Source: Actinernus sp. WN-2022 (lineage: Eukaryota > Cnidaria > Anthozoa > Actiniaria > Actinernidae). Taken from it: a DNA stretch of 64,000 nucleotides. This document shows, piece by piece, positions 1-11,310 of this stretch. The stretch lies in contig JAOWCC010000744.1 of assembly GCA_030867875.1 (NCBI GenBank), forward strand, positions 992,001 through 1,056,000, in the 5' to 3' direction. How positions within the stretch are numbered: position 1 is the stretch's first letter; each line of letters starts with the position of its first letter. The position numbers and the translations under genes were made by a program. The notes beneath the pieces are model-generated. The model saw nothing but the letters and a program-made list of their open reading frames with translations, did no database searches and was not told the DNA's origin.

Positions 1-923
1 AAAATGAGAAAAAATATTCTTCTTCTTCAATTTTAGATAGATTTTAATGTCTAAGCCAATGAGGTGGAAGATTGAAACAATACCACAATTAGCACCTTTT
101 TACATTCCATGCATAACATATGCCTACCTCTTGCGCGGACCATTACTTAAATGTGCGTGAACAAACAAAGGAATCCGAGGCGATCATGGTATTACTTAGG
201 ATAAATTAAGGTAGATTTATTGAACGGTAACTTCAAGGTCTTCTGTGCAGTTCAGCGAAATAACAAGAAGACAAAGCCGGAAATTTGAAACCGAAACTGT
301 ATCAATATTTAAATCAATAGAAATCTTTACTTCGCCAGCACCGACTGAAGGCGGATAGAAGAAGAGATGCAAACAACGCCGTAAAATAAACCCGAGAGTT
401 CGATAAGTATCATTTTCTGTTTGTTTGCACAAAGTCCACTGCATAATATTGTTTTATTTCTGTGATTTTTGATGTGCACTCTGACGCCCGGAAGTAAAAT
501 TTCCTACTGGCATGCGCAGTTTCAATGTCCTAGAATCTAGGACATCCGGTTTTTGTCTTACCAGGGCCTCCGATTTTTTAGTTATGTCGAGGAGGGACTG
601 GGAACGAGAATGACAGAATTACTTCAAAAAGACTTCAAATTTAGAGAAAGAAAGATCAGCTTTTTTGACAGTTACGAAATTTTAAACAACTTTAGTGCTT
701 AACTTAAATATATTAACATTACTTTAGGCCTTGGGGTGCAAGAGGTTTTAATGATAATATTAGTAATAATAATAGCTACTTTTCCATGTGGTAAATATTT
801 CGGAAAGACAGGAAAAGAGTTTTCCATAAGACAATAGGTACTCAAGGCTACTGAGAAATGCTTTACCCAAAGCAGAGGTTTAGCACCGAATTACAGTAAA
901 GCATTGTAAGACTTAATACCTCA
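1..923. other. No gene seen
   Basis: AT-rich sequence with only short, unconvincing reading frames on both strands. I recognise no domain, splice pattern or repeat here. Confidence 0.5.
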
Positions 924-1167
924 TTCACACCAACCTGTTTATTTAAACTGAGTTTATCTGGTCCCTATGTACAATGTGTTTAGGTACACAGGGTTAAAAC
1001 TACCTCGAACAGGTTGTTTAGTTAAACTGAATTTATCTAGCCCCTATCTTGAATGTGTTTAGTTAGACAGGATTAAAAGTACCTCGAACAGGTTGTTTAC
1101 TTAAGAAAGGTCAGTTTGAAACTAGTTTAATTAAACAGCTTTAGACATGTTTAAGCTTTGGTGTGAA
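924..1167. mobile_element. MITE-like element with an internal two-copy tandem
   Basis: The left end TTCACACCAA is inverted at the right end as TTGGTGTGAA. Between them, a unit of about 78 bp starting ACCTGTTTATTTAAACTGAG is present twice in tandem (about 935-1100). There is no coding capacity. A clear target-site duplication was not found, so class II origin is inferred from the terminal inverted repeat only. Confidence 0.45.
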
Positions 1168-1871
1168 CGGGATATTACACAAAGCATGTTTGACAACAAT
1201 GACAACAACAATTTCCTGAAGTTCGCATTTTGATAAACAAATATAAAACAACATAATTACAGTTTCTATTATAGATGTAAGAACCCTTTGTGAAGCAAGT
1301 GGTTTATTATAGACTGCAGGCATGGCTACATTATTATTACTCCATGCTTTCTACTCCTTCCTTTGGCTTCGGGATATCTTCCTCCACCGGTTCTGATTTC
1401 GTGGTCTCTGCTTCCACTGCGAAGATGATGAAATCAACAGTTAACTCTCTAGATGAAGGAGCGAGTGTATAAAAAAGCTTAAGGAGCCTACAGCGTATGA
1501 CAAGTTCCAAATTCCTATCTATAAGGTTTGTTTCCTAAGAATAAGGAACTGGATCATTAATCACTTATTTTATAAGCTGTTCTGGCACTCAAGCCTTCAA
1601 ATGCTGTGCAAATATAAAAGCAACTAGCACAGCATTAATGTTTGTCTTCTTGAAATGTGGAATCTTAATACGAAAGTTTATCAGTGTTACATGTTAATAC
1701 TAAATAGTAAATAAGTTGCTTTTTTCTTTTTATCTATTAGGCTGAATTTCAGATAACAGCAACCAAACTTTCCGGTTAGTACCCTAATTCTAGGCCATTT
1801 ATAGGCCTGGAGAATACCATCGAAAAACAACAACAAATGTACCAGTAATAGTTACTTACAGTAGTAGTAGA
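1168..1871. other. No gene seen
   Basis: Short chance frames only. No domain or repeat was recognised, apart from simple AT-rich and ACA-rich sequence. Confidence 0.45.
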
Positions 1872-2043
1872 GTCGCTCCAACAGCGGTGTTGACAATTTA
1901 GATAAATTTAACTAAATTAGTTAACTATTTAGTTGATGTCACCTAAATTAGTGCAACCGCAAGACCTACGGTCATAGGGAAATCAGGGGGGTTGAACATA
2001 AACTTCAGGTGAAAATAAAACCTTTGATCCCAAACAAAAGTAT

Positions 2044-2205
2044 ACTAGGGAGCATGGAGAGCTCGCTGACACAGCGCATAAAACTGCGGCCCAGGTTCGA
2101 TTCCTGGATGTGACGTCATATGTGAGTTGAGTTTGTTGATTCTCATCCATGCTCCGAGAGTTTTTGTCCAAGTTCTCCGGTTTTCCTCTCTCCGTAAAAA
2201 TAGAC
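2044..2205 (+). mobile_element. tRNA-derived SINE fragment
   Basis: A Pol III B-box-like AGGTTCGATTCCTGG sits at 2092-2106. It is followed by a block (GTGAGTTGAGTTTGTTG, CTCCGAGAGTTTTTGTCC, TCTCCGGTTTTCC) that is shared with 11040-11310. This is a typical layout of a SINE with a tRNA-like head and a conserved body. The 3' end runs into the 66-bp array. Confidence 0.6.
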
Positions 2206-2226
2206 ATGTGAGTTGAGCATTGAATG

Positions 2227-2643
2227 TAGAGAATATATGAATGTAGTAAGGAGTGTGTGTGGAATGAGTCTCGATACATTAGTATATCTTACTAGAGAAT
2301 ATATGAATGTAGTAAGGAGTGTGTGTGGAATGAGTCTCGATACATTTGCATATCTTACTAGAGAATATATGAATGTAGTAAGGAGTGTGTGTGGAATGAG
2401 TCTCAGATACATTGGCATATCTTACTAGAGAATATATGAATGTAGTAAGGAGTGTGTGTGGAAAGAGTCTCAGATACATTAGCATATCTTACTAGAGAAT
2501 ATATGAATGTAGTGAGGAGTGTGTGTGGAATGAGTCTCGGGTACATTAGCATATCTTACTAGAGAATATATGAATGTACATTGTAGTAAGGAGTGTGTGT
2601 GTAATGTGTCTTGGAGACAATCACATTAGCATATCTTGCTAGA
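2227..2643. repeat. 66-67-bp tandem array, about 6 copies
   Basis: The unit starts TAGAGAATATATGAATGTAG at 2227, 2293, 2359, 2426, 2493 and 2560, and ends at about 2643. The first steps are 66 bp (22 codons), so several frames stay open on both strands. I do not regard those frames as genes. The array lies inside the inverted repeats at 1872 and 2836. Confidence 0.9.
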
Positions 2644-2836
2644 GATATCAGCCTCATTCATCCAAGCTAGGATGAACAAAATGATATTCTTTTACTAGTC
2701 TAGACGATCCTGCAAGTCCACGACTTGCTCCTGGATCTGAAGACCATTCACACATGAAATTTCAAATTAGGTGATGTCAACTAGATTAGTACTAAATTTA
2801 GTTCAACTAAATCATCAACACCAATGTTGGAGCGAC

Positions 2837-3186
2837 CGTCTAATACATGTAGTAACAGCTGTAATAAGTACACTGTAATAATTATAATAATAGTAATACT
2901 CATAGCAGCAGCATCAATAATAATAACAACAGCAGCAACAGTAGTAATCATTAGTATAATTTCCTAGAGATTTGTCAAGAGGTTCTGACTATGTTGCTAT
3001 ATTCACCACGCAGCATGTTGAATAATAATTAGATCTACTCATTCGAGATCAAGCCTAGGTTTAACAGTTTCAACATATTTTCAACTTCGGTTCAGCATTT
3101 GTTGAAGGATGTTGAAAGCATGCATGGCAAACGACTCAAAAATCTGACAACAGTAACATCACTGATATAACCTTCAACTATAACAG
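2837..3186. other. No gene seen
   Basis: Simple AAT/AAC/CAG-rich sequence, then a short unit, CAACATATTTTCAACTTC, related to nearby TTGAAGGATGTTGAAA (weak inverted similarity). No coding signal. Confidence 0.4.
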
Positions 3187-3430
3187 ATGTTTTACAACAG
3201 GTCAGTTATCTCTACCAGTATGTTTTACAACAGGTCAGTTATCTCTACCAGTATGTTGTACAACAGGTCAGTTATCTCTACCAGTATGTTGTACAACAGG
3301 TCAGTTATCTCTACCAGTATGTTGTACAACAGGTCAGTTATCTCTACCAGTATGTTGTACAACAGGTCAGTTATCTCTACCAGTATGTTGTACAACAGGT
3401 CAGTTATCTCTACCAGTATGTTTTTGTATA
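3187..3430. repeat. 33-bp tandem array, about 7 copies
   Basis: The unit begins ATGTTGTACAACAGGTCAG, and the TCTCTACCAG motif recurs every 33 bp. It reads as an 11-residue peptide repeat on the plus strand, but only because 33 is divisible by three. The sequence at its right edge (TCTCTACCAGTATGTTTTTG then TATAATAA) matches the interior of the MITE at 12468-12922. Confidence 0.9.
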
Positions 3431-3560
3431 ATAAATGAAGACCAGTTTTATGTCACCAGCTTGAATAGGCAACACTCAAATCGAGAAATATTCTACTATT
3501 CACTTGATTTAGAATGGATATTAGTGATACTAATATTTGACCTGATATACACTTTAAGTT
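3431..3560. mobile_element. Diverged half copy of the 12468-12922 MITE family
   Basis: CAACACTCAAATCGAGAAAT, then ATTCTACTATTCACTTGATT, then ATATACACTTTAAG follow the same order as CAACACCCAAATCAAGAAAT...ATATGCACTTTAAAG in the right half of the MITE at 12468-12922. Divergence is considerable. The 33-bp array sits at its left edge. Confidence 0.5.
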
Positions 3561-4014
3561 CAAAAATCACTGCCAGCAATTTTTTTGTCTAAATACAAAA
3601 TAAAATTAGATTTGTGTTTTGGTGTTCTCACACTCTCATGTCCAGTAAGAATTTAAAAAAAGTTAGCAGACTGGTCTGGTTTTAAGTTTCTCTGATACTC
3701 AACTCTGAAATTATACTAAAAGAAGTATCATTCACCTCGGTCTCAGTAAATATTCACCAATAGTATATACCACACAAGTGAACAGTGCTTTTCACATGCT
3801 CTGATTGGCTACTCAGGAGGCGAATATTCTTTGCTATTCAACTCCAAGCATAGCAGCAATCGCCTCACGCAAGTTTTTGTCCATTTGACCGAAAATAAAA
3901 TAATTATTTGGTGCTGGCTATTCATTTGTGTGGTATAAACTAAAACAATTATTTACTTCAGTGTTGGTGAAAAGTGGTGGATATTTACCTTGCCGCTAAC
4001 CAGTAAATCACACG

Positions 4015-4135
4015 TGAAGTGTAAGCTGTAATAACACATGAAGTGTAGGTTATTGACACACGTGAAGTGTAGGTCATTCTGACACACGTGAAGTGTAAGC
4101 AGTCATTGTGACACATGTGAAGTGTAAGTCGGATC
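4015..4135. repeat. Short tandem repeat, CACGTGAAGTGTA unit
   Basis: About four imperfect copies of a 24-28-bp unit with ACACGTGAAGTGTAAG and GTCATTNTGAC. The same unit forms a second array at 13555-13715. Confidence 0.85.
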
Positions 4136-4154
4136 ACTCACGCTATCTGGTAAT

Positions 4155-4405
4155 TACGACTCGTTTCATGAGAACGAGACTCAACTTTGTAAACGAGCTC
4201 GTTTTGTACAAAACGAGCTCAACTTTCCTACAAACGAGGCTCAACTAAAACGAGACTCAACTTTTGTAAACAACGAGCTCAACATTTCGGAAAGGCTCAA
4301 CTAAAACGAGGCTCGACTGTTATACAAACCCAAACCGTCCAACCGCGATGGGATCCGGATCCTCGGAACGGACCGATCCAACGAGGCTCAACTAAAATGA
4401 GGCTC
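4155..4405. repeat. Degenerate AACGAGGCTCAACT repeats
   Basis: Many imperfect copies of AACGAGGCTCAACTAAAA and AACGAGCTCAACTTT, with variable spacing. No reading frame. It is followed to about 4860 by very AT-rich sequence in which I see nothing. Confidence 0.75.
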
Positions 4406-4860
4406 AACTTTTATAAAAACGAAAACAATAATTAAAATAAAATAATCCTAAAATATTGAATATCCTTTTTTAAACTAATTTAATAAAATAATTAATAAAA
4501 AGGAAAATATAACTAAATAATTTAGTTAAATAATTATTATGATATTAATGTAAACTATTAATAATGAAATTTATAATAAAATTTATAATTAAATTTATAA
4601 TTAAATAAATAATTGATAATTTTGGTAATTTTAGATTTTTTTTCATTACGTTGCCTCATTATTTTCAACAGATCAGTTCGAAAAGATAAACAGCAAATTA
4701 TCAAGATAGTAAAAAAACCCAAAAGAAAATAAATATGAGAATAACTTTAATATACTTAATAATTTGAATTAATATTATACAAAAGCAAGTGATTGGCTAG
4801 CGGAAACCGAACTCGTGGGAAACACATTCTAAAAATAATCACCGGTCTGTAAAAACGCTG

Positions 4861-5252
4861 CATCAATGGCAGATGGCCGCTCCGTGTAATGGGCTCCTGG
4901 TCAACATGCATCAATGGCAGATGGACGCTCCGTGTAATGGGCTCCTGGTCAACATGCATCAATGGCAGATGGACGCTCCGTGTAATGGGCTCCTGGTCAA
5001 CATGCATCAATGGTAGATGGACGCTCCGTGTAATGGGCTCCTGGTCAACATGCATCAATGGCAGATGGACGCTCCGTGTAATGGGCTCCTGGTCAACATG
5101 CATCAATGGCAGATGGACGCTCCGTGTAATGGGCTCCTGGTCAACATGCATCAATGGCAGATGGACGCTCCGTGTAATGGGCTCCTGGTCAACATGCATC
5201 AATGGCAGATGGACGCTCCGTGTAATGGGCTCCTGGTCAACATGCATCAATT
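4861..5252. repeat. 48-bp minisatellite, 8 copies
   Basis: Near-identical 48-bp units contain GATGGACGCTCCGTGTAATG and GGGCTCCTGGTCAACATGCA. Because 48 is 16 codons, two plus-strand frames and one minus-strand frame stay open through the array; I treat these as by-products. The unit closely resembles the terminal repeat of the MITE at 14504-14881 (GAAGATGGACGCTCCTGGTA, then ATGGGCTCC), so the array appears to have been amplified from a transposon end. Confidence 0.95.
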
Positions 5253-5499
5253 ACAAAACAGGTTTTTCCTTTTGAACAATGAAGAAAACACATCGAACAT
5301 TAATTTACCAACCTTAAATTTGACTTTGGTCATGTCAGCATCCGATGATAAGCAGAATTCATTAATAATAATCTATTGTTTTATTTTATTTCTTGCGCTT
5401 GCATTTATTTTACGCAGCAGGTTTCATAGAGTGATTGCAATGGTCGATTGCAAGTTCAAGTTCATTTTATTCACACTTATTTTTTAGGTAATTATGTAC

Positions 5500-6424
5500 A
5501 TTTACAACAGCCATAAAAAAACATTGTAAGCTATAGGATTTTGTAGGAGGAGAGTGCGTAGTGGCCAAAGGAGCAAAGCTTTCGAGTTGGCCACTACAAT
5601 GTTGAATTTGATGAGGGAAGGAAGGTGGTTAGCTTACATGTAGGTGGCTTAGGTGTAGATTTAAGAGAAGAAAGAAAGAAAGGAAGGAGTCAAAAGAAAA
5701 GTATTTGATAATAATTTACAGGTAAAGTAGACTTACATATTTAAAGATTAACAGATAAATGTTACACTACAGATATTACGTATACAATAACATCAGTATT
5801 TTGAAGAATACAGGAGAATACAGACCTGTGACTATGACTGGCTGCCAAGGAGGTATATTTTATATTGATTTTTAAAACTATTATGAGGCAAACATTTAAT
5901 CTCGAGTGGTATTTTCCCCCATATTTTTGCTTACAGAGCTCTAAATCTTGTAAGGCCATAATTTGTTCTGGAGGCTGGTCTGCCGTGTAGGTTTTGTTTA
6001 GCAGCATATCTAGTATTATGTTTGTGTACATCAGAGGCAGACACAATCAAGTCAGAAAAAGTGGCTGGAATTCTATGTTTCACATATATTATTTTATGTA
6101 CAAGAGTAGATATTTTAAAGTTAAAAAAGGATTTCTAGAATTCTATAATATGGGGTGGCACTTAATTTCGGTTTTCTTTGCAATGAAAATACAACGGACG
6201 CATTTATTTTGCTTAGTTTTAATCTTATTTAGTCTGGATTGGCATGCTGTTCCCCAGCTCATTAGAGCATAATGTAGATATGGGTAAATAAGAGTATAAT
6301 AGAGTTGTTTTTGTGTATTAATAGAAATATAATGTCTAAGTTTGAAAATAATTCCTACATTTTTTGTCAATATTTTGTTAATATGTTTGAGTTGAGCATC
6401 CCATTGTAAGTAAAATAAACCCAT
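5500..6424 (-). pseudogene. LINE 3' fragment (reverse transcriptase C-terminal region)
   Basis: The minus strand from 6424 reads like the end of a Jockey/CR1/RTE-type LINE ORF2: WDAQLKHINKILTKN, then a LYYTLIYPYLHY-like segment, then WGTACQSRLNKIKTKQNKC. Further down, in shifted frames, come the usual carboxy-terminal pieces (HNTRYAAKQNL, RTNYG). The catalytic core is missing (5' truncation) and several frameshifts are present. The region to about 5500 is probably its 3' untranslated end. Confidence 0.75.
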
Positions 6425-6679
6425 GATAATAAACCCATGAAGTAAAATCTTATTATTTTAGTACGTATATTATAGATGCAACGAAAGAAATCTAAAAAGG
6501 ATATCACGACTCGTATATATCATCACTCTAGGAACTGCTTTATTGCAAACACGGTTCTCCCTTCATTTAGGCAGCCATGAATTACTACCAAACTGTATTG
6601 TGTATTGTGTTCTATTGTATTGTGTATTTCGTTCTATTGTTGTATTTTGTTAATTCTATTGTATTAATTTTTTTATTTT

Positions 6680-6744
6680 CTCGTGTTGATGAAATATCTG
6701 ACTTGTTCGCTGCGCTCACTCATAAGATATTTCATCAACACTCG
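6680..6744. repeat. Small foldback
   Basis: TCGTGTTGATGAAATATCT at the left is inverted as AGATATTTCATCAACACTCG at the right, with a loop of about 25 bp. It may be the tip of a short MITE. No gene is seen between 6425 and 7331. Confidence 0.6.
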
Positions 6745-7331
6745 AAGATAAAATCGGTATCTCCGCGCGGCCATGTAATATCCTCTATGTATGTTCTTTA
6801 TCCTCTTCCATCTCAATTGCGATGGAAATGCTTCAGTACAATATTATTGCATGGTATTTCACTAAATTTGGGCCTTACTTTCTTGCCCTCTGAGCGGTAA
6901 GAAGTCTGGTAAAAATGGTATCAGAGGAGGCCAGGTGTCGCAGTGCGGACCGCAAATACACCATTTGGCCATCAGCTAGAACAACCGCTATCTGTTGCGT
7001 CATACATGTTCTTTTGTGTCATAAGGAAATTAACGCTATTTTCCGCCATCGACTGCAGATCTTCCTATGACAAGCCCGCACACCTGGCCTCGCTTTGATT
7101 CCTTTACGAATAAGGTCAATCACCTTTTTCACCTGCTGGATTCAATGCTTTGTTTTTGCTAAGTTAGCCTCGCACTGAGGGATATAACTTGCATGCATTA
7201 AGCGACCATGTGACCTGGTCATAAATACAAAATGGTGCCAGTATAATATAGATGCCAGTAGGACATGCATGGCTTTCCTTCCAGCCTCACAAACTCTGTT
7301 AAATATTTAAATCTTTAATAACGTAGCGTCC

Positions 7332-7789
7332 CTAGACTGGAATAAATGGGAAATGATTTGACAATGCAGTCAAAAAAAATATAAATACATTATCTTCCCC
7401 TCTCCACTGCCTCCACATTCTGTCATCTAGATAAGTTTGGAGGTTATTGATTCCTCTCCTTGCCTTGATGTGACTTTTAAGCTGTGCCCATGCAGACTCG
7501 ATCTCTTGTGTGTGGACACCCGTTACGGGGTCTACGAAGTGGTCTGCATGGACGACGACCCTATGTGTTTGAACCACATTTGGAATATGACGTTCTATTC
7601 CATGATAGGCACCCCAGTCATCCGTGTGAAGTTCACTTCCAGGCAGAAGACATTTTTCAATAATAGGAAGGAGCGTTGCCCTGTCCCTCTTCTTCACAAC
7701 TTGATAGAAACCTCTTGCAGGGCTGAAGGCTGTCGTGATGACACCAAATACCCAAGAATCGTGTGATGCTCGTCTTGACCTCTGTTATA
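7332..7789 (-). pseudogene. Merlin transposase, C-terminal exon (frameshifted)
   Basis: The minus strand encodes an ISXO2/IS1595-type DDE domain, the eukaryotic Merlin family. Visible are the second aspartate in HTDDWGAY, the HFVDPVTGVHTQEIESAW block with the catalytic Glu, and a preceding strand WVFGVITTAFSPARGFYQVV. A splice acceptor TTTTTCAG lies just before 7789, and the exon opens with YNRGQDE, the usual continuation of the family's DESKF motif. That opening and the WVFG segment are in different frames, so a frameshift lies near 7761-7768. The upstream exon is at 11795-11534. Confidence 0.85.
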
Positions 7790-8285
7790 CTGAAAAACAA
7801 AATACGTTATTAGGCATTATAGCTATCGCAACACCGTACAGCGTCTGTGACAACGGACTGGATGACAACAATACATCATTTCACTTACTTCATATATATT
7901 GTTTACTTCGAAGTTTCCTTCGCTATATATAGTTATTTGACATACATTCTTGCCCTGCCAAAATCTTGCTTATGGCCGCGAGTGAGATCGAAGTTTTTAT
8001 CGTTTTCAGTCCTGCAGTCATCGCAAGAACAAACGAGAAATAAAATCAAGCTTACCACCAAACTTTAGTGTGTCTGATGAAACATAATTGTTACGTGCAT
8101 TTATAGAAGTCATGGGCCATACAGAAGGGCCCTTGTAAAAAAAACTGAATCGGGTGCCTTTATATGCAGGCATATGAGTTTATGGCTGATAGTAGAAGTG
8201 AGCTAGCGAAAAGAAGCGACAGTTTCCTCAGGCAATCATGTCGATTTGTTTTATGGTGGAAAGTAGCATTAATAAACATCAGCCA

Positions 8286-8429
8286 GAGTCCAAAGAACTG
8301 ATAACAGCTTTCAGCATTCATTTGACCTCTGCCACGCAGTCACACCCATCCCGTTAGCCCCAAGGAGTTAGCTAGCCAACTTCTATAAATGAATGAAGGC
8401 TGTTATCGTTTGAGCTGATCTAAGGACTC
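8286..8429. mobile_element. Short foldback / MITE-like
   Basis: GAGTCC...GATAACAGCTTTCA...CATTCATTT at the left pairs with AAATGAATGAAGGCTGTTATC...GGACTC at the right. No target duplication was established. Confidence 0.5.
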
Positions 8430-8894
8430 GTAATATAAAGGAAATACATGTCGACATGGATCAGCGTATGCGACAACCGTCAAAAACTCCAAATAGTCGC
8501 CGAGCCGTTCTTTTTTTCGGAATTTCATGGGTAACGCTTCATGCCGCCATCATGCACCTATCTGTGTTTTCTTTAAAAATCTCACCTACATTCCGCTTCA
8601 CTTTAGCGGCCTTTTCACCGGCCACGCTTGTTATATTAGAACCGGCCGTGTCACTAGTTTGCACCCCTCATAAAAATTAATATAGAACGTTGGGTAATTT
8701 CTACTGGAAGTATTTATCTGAATAGTACTTGAGTATTCAGTGTGTGATCATGCTTTAACGTCGCTGTGATGCGTACTTCTCCAGATTGCTAATTTTAAAC
8801 TAGTGAATTGGTAAAGTGAATTGGTCTTATAAGCTGGCAACACAATGCACTATCAGTATAAACTATAACGTTTCTCAGTGTAAATTGGTTTGGC

Positions 8895-9050
8895 AGAGAC
8901 GTAGGGAGGTCCTGAAAATTGGGGGAACTGGGAGGGGCCGGGTATAGCAAAATGATGAATTCTGCGACATTTTTATTGATGACTTCTGTCAATCTCTCTC
9001 TCTTCTGATACCAGACAGAGGGGGAAACTGCCGCTCCCCGGCCGCCCTAC
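8895..9050. repeat. Dispersed repeat, copy 1
   Basis: CCTGAAAATTGGGGG, then TTGATGACTTCTGTCAATCT, then a GGGG.AACTGCCG stretch recur in the same order at 49930-50045. It is probably the end of a transposon. Superfamily unknown. Confidence 0.6.
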
Positions 9051-9359
9051 GTTACTGTGCCTTAAGAGGATGAGTTTAGCCAGGGAAATTTATTTTCATT
9101 AAAGTTATGGTATCTTATTGTTCTCTGTTTCGCGCATAGAACCTCTAATTAGTAAACAATTGTCTCGATAAGTCGCCGCTGATCAGCGTCTCAACTCTTT
9201 ACTTTTTAGTGATTTTTGGTTGCTTCATTGTATTTGTGTAAAAACAGTGTAAATCACTTCTTAGTGATAAGAAATTAGTAAAACAGTCGAACAGCCGATA
9301 AATGTTCAAGGGAGAGTTTAACTTGTAGTTAATATAAGCAGTAGAGTAAATGACTGAGA

Positions 9360-10400
9360 GCAACTGAGGCTCAGTACAAACGCCGTACTTTCCATGAGCC
9401 GTTCTTAATTGTTTCAATTAGGTACATGAAAAGAACGGCGTCTGAATCGAATTGGAACGGCCTATTTGATTTAGAACGGCTCAGGCATTCTGCACGCCTG
9501 GGTCAGCCCAAAATTACGGCTGTGGGTCGAGTCCGATTCAAACGCCATGCTACCATGGGCCGTACCAAATGCATAAGTGAGGGTCTCCCAGGGGGGATCC
9601 TTGTTCCCTCATTCCCAACGAAAATTAACTTTTGTTCCCTTGTTCCCATTTTTTTTACCAGGGAAACAGTCAATTTTTCCATTTAGAAAAATGGAAATTG
9701 CTCCCTTGTTCACTAAAACCTCTATTCATGTTTCCTTGTTCCCCGATATATTTTTAGTTTGTTCCCAACGGATTTTTTGCCATGTTCTCTTGTTCCCCGA
9801 AACCCCTGGGAGACCCTCATAAGTTATATATTATAATGATATTCAAATGTTATCCGTGAATTGTTCAGCAGTGAAGTACGGCTATAGAACGGCTTTTGAT
9901 TCATGCGCCATACTTTTCATGTGCCGTAACCACGAATGCAATTGTTATTTAAATAAATTCAAATTATAGTAAAGCGCGCATGTCATTTCCAGACTCACAT
10001 TTTGCAAACAAGATGGTGGAGTGGCGCGCGAGCATCAGTAATCTTCATAAAGAAATGTGTAGTTCCTATTTTAGAACCACGAAACCTTTTGCATCGGATG
10101 AGTCATGCCCTTATTCATAAACCTTCGGCTGCGGAGCCCGATGAAATGCAAAAGTGTTTGCATTCTTCGCCTACTCGCTGCACTTGCAGACAGCAATCTA
10201 CGAATTGCGAACATTCGCGCTCTGACTTCGCTATCCGCCATCATTGCAATGTAGGAAAAATATTCTGGTCTGCATCGCTGTACTTGAAGCCTCAGTGGTC
10301 ATTTAATAAATTAGGAACAGCTGATTAAGAATGGCGTCTGAATCAACAGGCGAACCTTTGTTGATTTGGGTCAACCGAAATATGAAAAGTACGGCGTTTG
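9360..10400. repeat. Degenerate GAACGGC / GCCGTTC repeats
   Basis: Several imperfect, often inverted, copies of GAACGGCGTCTGAATC, AAAGTACGGCGTTTGAA and CATGNGCCGT are scattered on both sides of the MITE at 9579-9818. This looks like a decayed foldback element with internal duplications. Confidence 0.5.
9579..9818. mobile_element. 240-bp MITE with 6-bp target duplication
   Basis: The terminal inverted repeat is GAGGGTCTCCCAGGGG / CCCCTGGGAGACCCTC. The host hexamer ATAAGT flanks it at 9573-9578 and 9819-9824. The interior has many TTGTTCCC and GTTCCCTTG motifs. No coding sequence. Confidence 0.85.
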
Positions 10401-11035
10401 AACTGGGCCTGAGATGTAGAGTAAAACAGAGAGTAAGAAAAACTAACACATATACACCTGTTTCAAAAACAGTACGTTGGCCCGGAAAAAGACAAGTGAC
10501 ATTCCCACACCGAAATTGGTTGTATTTAAGTTGAAAGTCTGATAACTTCGTTTGTTTTCGGATCAAAAACTTTAAGACGAATATTACTGATTTCCCTCGA
10601 ATGCCATTGTATAGTTTAGTTGGACAGTAACCACAACCAATTTAGGTCTGGGAATTATCGGTCTTGAAATATCGCTACCCGTTTGGCGTTTCTCGGGATA
10701 ACCTTTTTGAAATAGGTGTAAGTATAACATGGTAATATATAGATCTTCAAAACGTCCGATAGTAGCAAGAGTAAAGTATTAAAGACCGGTTACAGCGTCC
10801 TTTACAACGCCGAGTTGCTATGAGCTAACTGGAGTATAACCTCCACTTTGTCTTGTGTCCTAAGAAATTTGCACCCACGAAAGTTCCTGGATTTTCGTCC
10901 ATAACCGATATATTTCGACCCCTATAGTTTTATTTATCTCGGTGTAAATCAAGTGATAATCAGTGTAGCACATTATGCACACCGCCAAAACTGGCCAACG
11001 CTTGACCGATGCATGCATGGAGGCATTCGAACGAT

Positions 11036-11310
11036 AAAATTAAGGGCTAGGGTTAAGCGCTTCGCCTCTCACCTCTGTGGCCCAGTTCGATTCCCGGACC
11101 GGGCGCCATATGTGAGTTGAGTTTGTTGGTATCCCCCCCTTGCTCCGAGTGTTTTTCTCAGGGTTGTCCGGTTTACCTCCCTCCACAAAAACCAACACGC
11201 TAAATTCCAATTAGATCCTGGAGTTCGACGGAATACTTACTTAATATAAGCCTCTGGCTTGGAATACCCGGCTACGGCTTCCTATATCTTCGACGTAAAA
11301 TAAACCTTTT
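11036..11310 (+). mobile_element. tRNA-derived SINE
   Basis: An A-box-like segment GGCTAGGGTTAAGCG, then a B-box AGTTCGATTCCCGG, precede the same body seen at 2044-2205 (GTGAGTTGAGTTTGTTGGT, CTCCGAGTGTTTTTCTC, GTCCGGTTTACC). The 3' end has ACTTACTTAATATAAGCCTC and a T-rich run near 11305. Confidence 0.65.

Larger units (their letters stand above)
1872..2836. mobile_element. MITE-like element carrying a SINE head and a 66-bp minisatellite
   Basis: The ends GTCGCTCCAACAGCGGTGTT and (right, inverted) GTCGCTCCAACATTGGTGTT form a terminal inverted repeat that continues as AT-rich complementary sequence with CTAAATTAGT motifs. Inside lie a tRNA-derived SINE-like block (2044-2205) and a 66-67-bp tandem array (2227-2643). 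There is no transposase. A target-site duplication is not clear, so the superfamily is unknown. Confidence 0.55.

Noticed and set aside
2143..2485. Overlapping frames in the 66-bp array
   Set aside because: Open on both strands only because the early units are 66 bp; no start context or domain.
3187..3438. Repeated 11-residue peptide frame
   Set aside because: By-product of the 33-bp array, which is derived from non-coding MITE sequence.
4756..5487. Long open frames of repeated 16-residue peptides on both strands
   Set aside because: They follow from a 48-bp unit divisible by three; no non-repeat coding sequence supports them.
9426..9822. Plus-strand frames across 9426-9822
   Set aside because: They run through a MITE and degenerate repeats; no protein similarity.
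2090..11100. True tRNA genes at the B-box sequences
   Set aside because: Only A/B-box-like parts are present, with no cloverleaf acceptor or anticodon arms, and the body matches a shared SINE.
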